The translations under genes and the position numbers were made by a program. Below the pieces are notes generated by a model. It saw nothing but the letters and a program-made list of their open reading frames with translations. It had not been told where the DNA came from and did no database searches. Shown here one piece after another: positions 1 to 5,245 of a DNA stretch of 6,824 nt. Source of the DNA: Bacteroidota bacterium (GTDB taxonomy: Bacteria > Bacteroidota > Bacteroidia > Bacteroidales > B18-G4); contig QMPN01000160.1 of NCBI GenBank assembly GCA_003648575.1, positions 1 through 6,824 on the forward strand, in the 5' to 3' direction. How positions within the stretch are numbered: position 1 is the stretch's first letter; each line of letters starts with the position of its first letter.

Positions 1-1746
1 ACCATCCCCTGAGCCGGTCCACTCAAGGCTGGTGTAAAAAAGTGCATTTCCATAAAGCTGGTATTGCATGCCTTCACAGATGGCATCATCTTCCCCGGCG
101 AGTGCTGTTGTCCCCGACACTATTGACAGGAGCATGGCATCAGTGGAATCGCCTTCGCAGGGATTGTGTGCTTCACCATATAAATACAATGTTACGGAGC
201 CGGCGGAAATATCAGCCATGGATGGTGTGTATACCGGGGTCTCAATGCTATTGTCGCTGAAGGTACCCGTACCGGAGGTAGTCCATTCAATAAATTCATA
301 ATTATCTGCGGATGCTCCAGGTGTATGCGTCTGGCCTTCTGCAATGATTGCATCGGGGCCTGCAAAAATATCCGGGTTTCCATATACCCAAACCTCATTC
401 ATAACATCATTGATACAGATAGTGTCTGTTCCGAAGAGATTCTCGTCAATATAAAAAGCCGTATAGTAGATCTCATTCAGGCCATTGTTCGCGAGGGACG
501 GATAAAATGTATCCGCAACCATCCCGGGGCCGGAAAACACACCTCCCGGGGGAGTTCCTGAAAGCACAACAGGGGCATTATTCCGGCAGAATTCATTCTG
601 CAGCCCAAAATACGGAATGGAAGTTGTATTATCGAATATATCGATCGTGGTTGTGTCTGCAGTCGGATCACAACCTTCTGCGAATTCAAAGATAAATTCG
701 GCAGTTTCCGTCCCTTCAATGAGGTCATCAGAATAAGGGAACATGTTGAGTGTAACAGATAAGCTCCCGGCAGGGATCCATAGTGTATCATCGGCCGGGG
801 AAAGGCCATAATCCACATCCAGTTCGGCTGTTCCAAGCGTTTGCTGCCGCACAATATAATAGTCTTCCATCCTTAGTTCATCAAGCTCAAAGGTTAACTG
901 GGCATCATTACAAGCCTCCACGGCGCCACCAAACCATATCGATGAATTTGAATACCCGAGATTTGTGCTCGGCCCGGTGCTGGAAAACGAATTGGCTTCG
1001 AGAAATACGCCAGAGTCATATATGTAGTCAGCAACATCAGCAACTACCAGTTTAATATGGTACTGCTGGCAAGGAATAACTACCAGCGTTGCGGTAAGCA
1101 CTGTAGTAAAGCCATCAAATACTATTGTTGTTCCACCGTTATTATTTACATAGTATTGTGAATATGAACCCGCATTGACGTTATTAATAGTTACAGGGAG
1201 ATTTGTACCTGGAATCAATGCAATATTGTAATCGACATATTGACCCAGGCCATTTGGTTTCGGCCCATTTACAAAGAAAGCGAAAGCATCATTAAATTGA
1301 GTACCGACATATTCCGGATATTCTTCAGAACCAAACACATATCGAAAATTGAGCGTATCAGCAGTTGGGATGAAATCAAACTCCAGTATCGATGCATCGT
1401 GAGTAGTTCCTAAACTAATAGTGTTCAGAGTAGGATCTCCCGGCAGGGAGTACCCTGTGCTAGCTTGATAGGAAGCTACATTCGGCACCTGATGGGTGTT
1501 TCCTGAAGAAAGCACAACACCTTCATCAAGGCCAAGGTTGGTCGCATGCCCGTTTGAAAATGAACCTCTCATGAAGTTGTTTCCCTGTGAGGTTACATTG
1601 GAAACCTGTATCCCGCCACCAACAAGTATCTGTGTTACCAATTGCTCAGGTGTAAGGTTACCCGATACTACAAGCTGTGCCCTCACTCCCGTACATGTAA
1701 ACAGCACAAAAATGATAAGAACGGAAAAACGAATTAGCTTTTTCAA
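1..1746 (-). CDS. Choice-of-anchor L domain surface protein, probable T9SS cargo (partial: C-terminus off left edge)
   Basis: The frame is open from the left edge to about 1746, giving 582 codons with no stop, so the C-terminus is missing. I chose the TTG at 1744-1746 because it is followed directly by a signal peptide: KK, a hydrophobic stretch at residues 4-17, and a likely cleavage at VRA-Q (23/24). No in-frame ATG lies between it and the putative promoter at 1813-1820. An in-frame TTG at 1783-1785 is the alternative. Residues 25-256 match the choice-of-anchor L domain, with the hallmark FGSEEYPEYV (138-147) followed by NDAFAFFVNGP. Residues about 276-373 resemble a Calx-beta repeat (GTAELDVDY, IPAGS, EGTET). 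Residues 383-430 form an Ig-like repeat containing GGVFSGPGM. Residues about 455-542 form a PKD-like repeat (WTTSGTGTF, PVYTPSMADISAGSVTL), and another repeat begins at 543. Family members are long surface adhesins that usually end in a T9SS sorting domain, so T9SS export is inferred here. The ligand is unknown. Confidence 0.88.
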   Translation of the reverse strand, partial: MKKLIRFSVLIIFVLFTCTGVRAQLVVSGNLTPEQLVTQILVGGGIQVSNVTSQGNNFMRGSFSNGHATNLGLDEGVVLSSGNTHQVPNVASYQASTGYSLPGDPTLNTISLGTTHDASILEFDFIPTADTLNFRYVFGSEEYPEYVGTQFNDAFAFFVNGPKPNGLGQYVDYNIALIPGTNLPVTINNVNAGSYSQYYVNNNGGTTIVFDGFTTVLTATLVVIPCQQYHIKLVVADVADYIYDSGVFLEANSFSSTGPSTNLGYSNSSIWFGGAVEACNDAQLTFELDELRMEDYYIVRQQTLGTAELDVDYGLSPADDTLWIPAGSLSVTLNMFPYSDDLIEGTETAEFIFEFAEGCDPTADTTTIDIFDNTTSIPYFGLQNEFCRNNAPVVLSGTPPGGVFSGPGMVADTFYPSLANNGLNEIYYTAFYIDENLFGTDTICINDVMNEVWVYGNPDIFAGPDAIIAEGQTHTPGASADNYEFIEWTTSGTGTFSDNSIETPVYTPSMADISAGSVTLYLYGEAHNPCEGDSTDAMLLSIVSGTTALAGEDDAICEGMQYQLYGNALFYTSLEWTGSGDG

Positions 1747-1812
1747 AATATTATAAGTTATAGGTGATATGGCCTGCTCATCCAATATCCTGCCCGCCAG
1801 GGATGAATGCCG

Positions 1813-1820
1813 CAAAGATA
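1813..1820 (-). promoter_or_regulatory. Putative promoter -7 box for the choice-of-anchor L gene
   Basis: On the minus strand, 1820-1813 reads TATCTTTG, a full match to the Bacteroidota -7 consensus TAnnTTTG. No clear TTG-type -33 box lies about 20 bp upstream, where the sequence is A/T-rich. A start near 1808 would give a leader of about 60 nt before the TTG codon at 1746. That favours a start codon downstream of this box over a longer upstream extension. Confidence 0.45.
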
Positions 1821-1848
1821 ATAAATGATTTATAAATGGATATTATTC

Positions 1849-1860
1849 CTGACATGTCAG
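1849..1860. promoter_or_regulatory. Perfect 12-bp palindrome, possible operator
   Basis: CTGACATGTCAG equals its own reverse complement. It lies between the two putative divergent promoters. Its centre is about 46 bp upstream of the inferred minus-strand transcription start and about 65 bp upstream of the inferred plus-strand start, distances at which dimeric activators often bind. That it binds a regulator is inference from symmetry and position only; the protein is not identifiable. Confidence 0.35.
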
Positions 1861-1882
1861 CCCAACAGGAGTTTCCCGGACA

Positions 1883-1914
1883 TTGATCAGTTTGGCGAAT
1901 ATTAACTAAATTTG
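1883..1914 (+). promoter_or_regulatory. Putative Bacteroidota promoter for the FISUMP lipoprotein gene
   Basis: A TTG at 1883-1885 (-33 type) is followed after 21 bp by TAAATTTG at 1907-1914, a full match to the TAnnTTTG -7 consensus. Transcription would begin near 1919, leaving a very short A/T-rich leader of roughly 19 nt before the ATG at 1938, with no Shine-Dalgarno site. Both the spacing and the A/T-rich leader are usual for this phylum. Confidence 0.6.
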
Positions 1915-1937
1915 CCCCTTCACTAATATTTAATATC

Positions 1938-3215
1938 ATGAACAAAAGGATATTTCTCATGCTCGCCATCCTGGCCATTCCCGTAATTATCATCACTTCG
2001 TGTAAAAAGGATGAAGGCGATGACACCCCCGTAAATAACGCACCCGTTGCATCATTCACCGTAGACCCCGGATCAGGGAATACACAAACAGCTTTCAATC
2101 TGGATGCATCGGGAAGCACCGATCAGGAAACACCTGCCAATGAATTGCTTGTACGTTGGGACGGAAATGATGACGGCACCTGGGAAACAGAATTTACAAC
2201 TGTTAAAACAGCCACTGTGACATATGACACAGAAGGGACATATACGATCAGGCTGCAGGTAAAAGATGGTGGCGGCCTGACCTCTGCCACTACACAGCAG
2301 GTAACGGTTACTGCCAATGGTAACGAAGCACCTGATGCCCCTGCTAACCCAAACCCGGAGGATGGTGGTACAGACATTATTATTATTGTGCAGTTACAGT
2401 GGACAGGCTCCGACCCTGAGGCAGATCCATTAACTTTTGATGTTTATTTCGGCACCAGCCAGGACCCACCCCTGGTGTCTGAAGGAAAAACTGAAAACTC
2501 ATACGATCCCGGAACACTGGCATATGAGACAACATACTACTGGAAGATAACTGCACATGACGACCATGACAATTCAAGCACGGGCCCGCTGTGGAGTTTT
2601 ACTACCGGCTCGCAGTCGTTCAGCTGCGGTGATGACTTTACCGATGCCAGGGATGGGAAGACCTATGGATCTGTACAGATCGTCGATCAATGCTGGATGG
2701 CCCAAAACCTGAATATAGGCGACCGTATCGACGGCAGCCAGGATATGAGCGATAACAGTACCATTGAAAAATACTGCTTTAATGATGAAGAGACCGAATG
2801 TAACACTTACGGAGGATTGTATCAATGGGATGAAATGATGCAGTATGCTAAAAATAACAGCCCGGGCATCTGTCCTGATGGTTGGCATTTACCATCTCTG
2901 CAGGAGTGGGAAACCCTCGAGATAGCCCTGGGCATGCCTGAGGAACAGGCCACTGCCACATCAGGCTGGCAGGGAACCGTTGAAGGCAATATGCTGAAGT
3001 ATGGCGGAAGCACCGGCTTTGATGCTCTTATGGGAGGCAACCGCAGCTCTAGCGGCAATTTCATCCTTGGCGGACTGGGGACTGCTTTCTGGACAGCTAC
3101 CCAGTCAACAACCTATAACGCAAAGGCCCGCTCCTTCGACACTGACCACAGCCAGATCAACCATACTAATTATAGTAAGGAGTATGGGCATGCTGTTAGG
3201 TGCGTTGAAGACTAA
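1938..3215 (+). CDS. PKD / fibronectin-III-like / FISUMP domain lipoprotein
   Basis: This is a complete 425-residue protein with an ATG start in an A/T-rich leader. Residues 1-21 are a lipoprotein signal peptide (KR followed by a long hydrophobic core) ending in a lipobox with Cys22 (ITSC). The mature N-terminus CKKDEGDD is Lys/acid-rich, like the surface-export signals described for Bacteroidota lipoproteins, so display on the outer surface is plausible but not proven. Residues 34-125 are a PKD domain (NAPVASFTVDP, DASGSTD, YDTEGTYTIRLQVKD). Residues 130-223 are fibronectin-III-like (WTGSDPEADPLTFDVYFGT, TTYYWKITA, GPLWSFTT). Residues 230-425 are a FISUMP domain: DGKTYGSVQI, CWMAQNLN, YGGLYQWDEM, CPDGWHLPS..EW, FWTATQS and the closing GHAVRCVED. 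The biochemical role of FISUMP domains is not established. The architecture suggests a binding head on a two-domain stalk. It is divergent from the choice-of-anchor L gene and convergent with the type B cargo gene. Confidence 0.93.
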   Translation: MNKRIFLMLAILAIPVIIITSCKKDEGDDTPVNNAPVASFTVDPGSGNTQTAFNLDASGSTDQETPANELLVRWDGNDDGTWETEFTTVKTATVTYDTEGTYTIRLQVKDGGGLTSATTQQVTVTANGNEAPDAPANPNPEDGGTDIIIIVQLQWTGSDPEADPLTFDVYFGTSQDPPLVSEGKTENSYDPGTLAYETTYYWKITAHDDHDNSSTGPLWSFTTGSQSFSCGDDFTDARDGKTYGSVQIVDQCWMAQNLNIGDRIDGSQDMSDNSTIEKYCFNDEETECNTYGGLYQWDEMMQYAKNNSPGICPDGWHLPSLQEWETLEIALGMPEEQATATSGWQGTVEGNMLKYGGSTGFDALMGGNRSSSGNFILGGLGTAFWTATQSTTYNAKARSFDTDHSQINHTNYSKEYGHAVRCVED

Positions 3216-3217
3216 AT

Positions 3218-3266
3218 GAAATCAGAAATCAGAGATCAGATAGCAGAAATCAGAAATTAGAAATTT
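3218..3266. repeat. Seven-unit tandem heptamer repeat between convergent stop codons
   Basis: Seven contiguous 7-bp units with consensus GAAATCA run in strict phase from 3218 to 3266. Units 1, 2 and 5 are exact. Unit 3 is GAGATCA, unit 4 GATAGCA, unit 6 GAAATTA and unit 7 GAAATTT. The array fills nearly all of the 55 bp between the TAA at 3213-3215 (plus) and the TAA ending at 3271 (minus). It has no dyad symmetry or T-tract, so it does not look like an intrinsic terminator, and I see no other terminator here. Confidence 0.85.
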
Positions 3267-3270
3267 GATA

Positions 3271-5217
3271 TTACCTTAGAAGCATTACGGTGCCGGCTGT
3301 TTTTACCGGCCTGGTGCCGTCATCGCTTACTGTACTGTAGTCGATCCTCCAGGCATAAACGCCAAACGGGGCCGGCTGATTCCTGATCTCTCCGTCCCAG
3401 CCGGTACCGAGGTCTCTTGATTCAAAGACCATTTGTCCCCAGCGGTCGAATATCTGCAAACGGTAATCCTGAATGGCATTGTACGGGACCACAGGTTTAA
3501 ACTCATTGTTGATGGTACTGGAAGGCTTGAATGCATTTGGAACATAGAGTGCATAAAGAACCACAATCACAGTGTCGGTATTAAAGCAACAGTGGGTATT
3601 CTGGACTTCCACCCAGTATTCGCCGGTTTCCGTCACATAGATCTCACTGGCGGTGGAACCTGTACTCCAGAGATAGCTTGCCCATTGGTCGCCAACACTC
3701 AGGCGGGCAGCATCACCTTCAAAAATATATATCGTATCCACACCAAATGTCACATCGGGCAAGGGATACACAGTAACTGACTCGGTATAGGTATAATCAA
3801 CTCCTTCATATGATTCGGTAACTGACACCTGGTACTGGCCTTCATCAGAAAAAGCATGTGTCGGCTGCAGGTAGTTCGCTGTCGATGAAGTTCCCTGAGG
3901 ATCTTTGAAATCCCATGTTGCATCATCAATGCCGGCCTTATTGGTAATATTAAAAGATGTCAGGTCATTAATACAAATGCTGTCATAGGTAAAGTGCGGC
4001 CAGTCGACGAAAGCCTGCACCACATTTGGCAATCCCCAATAACTTTCCTTCCCTCCGAGATAGAAATCAACATCAGAAACGCCATCCAGCCTGTTATAGT
4101 TGCATGCCATCCCTGCACGGTTCGGGTTATAGATCACACTCAGATTATCAGAATGTGCAGAGGCATTGATACTTTTTGCCAGGTAGATCCTGCCATCGAT
4201 GCCCAGCTGCAGGCCTGCGTACCTGAAAGCATCTGTTGAAGTATGAACCAATGTTGCAGTCCCGAAAATATCAGAAGAGTTCAGGTCGAACTGGTACAAT
4301 TCCGATGGAAATGCCGGAATGATGTTAGCATAGTCCAGGGTCGACAAATATACTTTTGAATTATCAGGTGAGAACTCAAGCCCGTAAGCCCCCTGATAAG
4401 ATGCCGGTGACGTGATAGCGGCTGTAACTTTGCCCGTTTCTGTATTGAAATCAAAAAATTCCACCATCTCGCTGGCGTAGAGGGATACTGCGAGGCGAGA
4501 TCCATCCGGGGAAGCTTTCATAAACCCCAGCAGATTATTATCACCACTATGTACGGAACCGGCAGTACTTGACACATAATTAGTGTTAACACCTCCTGAT
4601 GTTACCCGGAAAGCACAGAATTCATTTGATCCCCATCGGTGGGATATCAACCAGAAATCATTTCCATTGGCATGTTTTACTGCAGTAAGCCTGCCGTCCA
4701 TGCCGTCAGGGATCAGATTGGTATTCAGGCTGGCGACGGAACCCAGGCTTTCAGAACTGCTAAACCCCACATAGGTATAATTAAGTCCTTTATCCCCGTT
4801 AATGTTACGGTACGAATCTGAAGTAAAAATATAGAATTTGAGCGGATCACCCGGCTTAGGGACGACGATGGCAGGCTGTGTACAGGAATAATGACCGTAA
4901 AGACCATCCTTCATGAGCTCAAAGTTTCTGTTGAAAATCTGCTTGCCGTTGGTCATAAACATCAGGTTTCCTGCACTGTCGGAGATCACTGCCGGGCTGA
5001 TAGGGGTCTGAAACCCGTCAGGCTGAGAAGTCTCTGCAACAGCATCTCCCGAATTAAAGTTCACTCCGGCAAATACGCCGAAATACCATAACCCGGCTTC
5101 CTTCATATCACGCTTACAGTTGGTATGGTCCGGGAAGGGATTTTGTGCCTGGATGCCTTGAAAGGGCAATGTAGCTAAGAGTAAAATCAGGATAATTAGT
5201 CTGCTTTGGGCCTTCAT
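3271..5217 (-). CDS. Secreted beta-propeller / PKD protein with T9SS type B (gliding motility-associated) sorting domain
   Basis: This is a complete protein of 648 residues. I start it at the ATG at 5215-5217; a TTG sits immediately before it and would add one residue. Residues 1-24 are a signal peptide cleaved near QAQ. Residues 40-405 look like a WD40/propeller-type fold: LWYFGVFAGVNFNSG is typical of large secreted Bacteroidota proteins, and blade-like strings such as KASPDGSRLAVS and EFSPDNSKVYLS recur. Residues 412-487 are a PKD domain (DDATWDFKDP, PTHAFSDEGQYQVSV). Residues 488-553 are Ig-like (YLWSTGSTASEIYVTETGEYWVEV), with a Cys543-Cys544 pair. Residues 557-648 are the type B C-terminal signal (VPNAFKP, LQIFDRWGQMVFES, GWDGE, PFGVYAWRIDY, TAGTVMLLR), recognised by the T9SS for outer-membrane export. 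The NGDG-type segment usual after PNAFTP is replaced by SSTINN. It follows the type A cargo gene by 20 bp on the same strand. The substrate is unknown; adhesion is inferred. Confidence 0.93.
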   Translation of the reverse strand: MKAQSRLIILILLLATLPFQGIQAQNPFPDHTNCKRDMKEAGLWYFGVFAGVNFNSGDAVAETSQPDGFQTPISPAVISDSAGNLMFMTNGKQIFNRNFELMKDGLYGHYSCTQPAIVVPKPGDPLKFYIFTSDSYRNINGDKGLNYTYVGFSSSESLGSVASLNTNLIPDGMDGRLTAVKHANGNDFWLISHRWGSNEFCAFRVTSGGVNTNYVSSTAGSVHSGDNNLLGFMKASPDGSRLAVSLYASEMVEFFDFNTETGKVTAAITSPASYQGAYGLEFSPDNSKVYLSTLDYANIIPAFPSELYQFDLNSSDIFGTATLVHTSTDAFRYAGLQLGIDGRIYLAKSINASAHSDNLSVIYNPNRAGMACNYNRLDGVSDVDFYLGGKESYWGLPNVVQAFVDWPHFTYDSICINDLTSFNITNKAGIDDATWDFKDPQGTSSTANYLQPTHAFSDEGQYQVSVTESYEGVDYTYTESVTVYPLPDVTFGVDTIYIFEGDAARLSVGDQWASYLWSTGSTASEIYVTETGEYWVEVQNTHCCFNTDTVIVVLYALYVPNAFKPSSTINNEFKPVVPYNAIQDYRLQIFDRWGQMVFESRDLGTGWDGEIRNQPAPFGVYAWRIDYSTVSDDGTRPVKTAGTVMLLR

Positions 5218-5228
5218 CAATTCTATCT

Positions 5229-5245
5229 TTCAATTAATTATTGAA
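5229..5245. repeat. Short A/T-rich inverted repeat over the upstream gene's stop codon
   Basis: TTCAAT (5229-5234) and ATTGAA (5240-5245) are perfect complements separated by a 5-bp spacer, and the stop codon of the type A cargo gene (5238-5240) lies within it. The stem is only six mostly A/T pairs and has no T-run after it, so a terminator role is unlikely. It may influence the junction between the two genes or be chance in A/T-rich DNA. Confidence 0.3.

Larger units (their letters stand above)
1747..1937. other. Divergent intergenic region
   Basis: These 191 bp separate two genes transcribed away from each other. The region carries a putative promoter for each direction and a perfect palindrome between them, listed separately. 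I see no RNA gene or credible protein-coding gene. Another small symmetric element, ATTTATAAAT (1828-1837), lies just upstream of the minus-strand -7 box, and ATAAATG occurs twice there (1821-1827 and 1832-1838). These A/T-rich elements may simply reflect promoter composition. Confidence 0.7.

Noticed and set aside
477..854. A minus-strand open frame of 125 codons within the left-hand gene region
   Set aside because: It is in a different frame from the uninterrupted frame carrying the choice-of-anchor L, Calx-beta-like and Ig-like signatures, and its translation has no recognisable motif.
1..1746. Possibility that the left-hand gene is a broken pseudogene
   Set aside because: I translated it line by line from 1746 to position 1 and found no stop or frame shift; domain motifs continue in one frame to the edge.
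1758..1781. A seven-codon ATG-started frame (MSRPYHL) in the leader of the choice-of-anchor L gene
   Set aside because: Such a short frame is expected by chance; it has no ribosome-binding site, attenuator hairpin or codon bias to support it.
1778..2119. A minus-strand open frame of 113 codons overlapping the divergent region and the start of the lipoprotein gene
   Set aside because: It runs antisense to a clear signal peptide and PKD domain, crosses both putative promoters, and its translation resembles no protein family; it is a shadow of the plus-strand gene.
3288..3325. G/C-rich inverted sequence around GCCGG...CCGGC with a T-run, suggesting a terminator
   Set aside because: It lies inside the conserved C-terminal end of the type B sorting domain coding sequence, the outer arms pair imperfectly, and the T-run is in the loop rather than after the stem.
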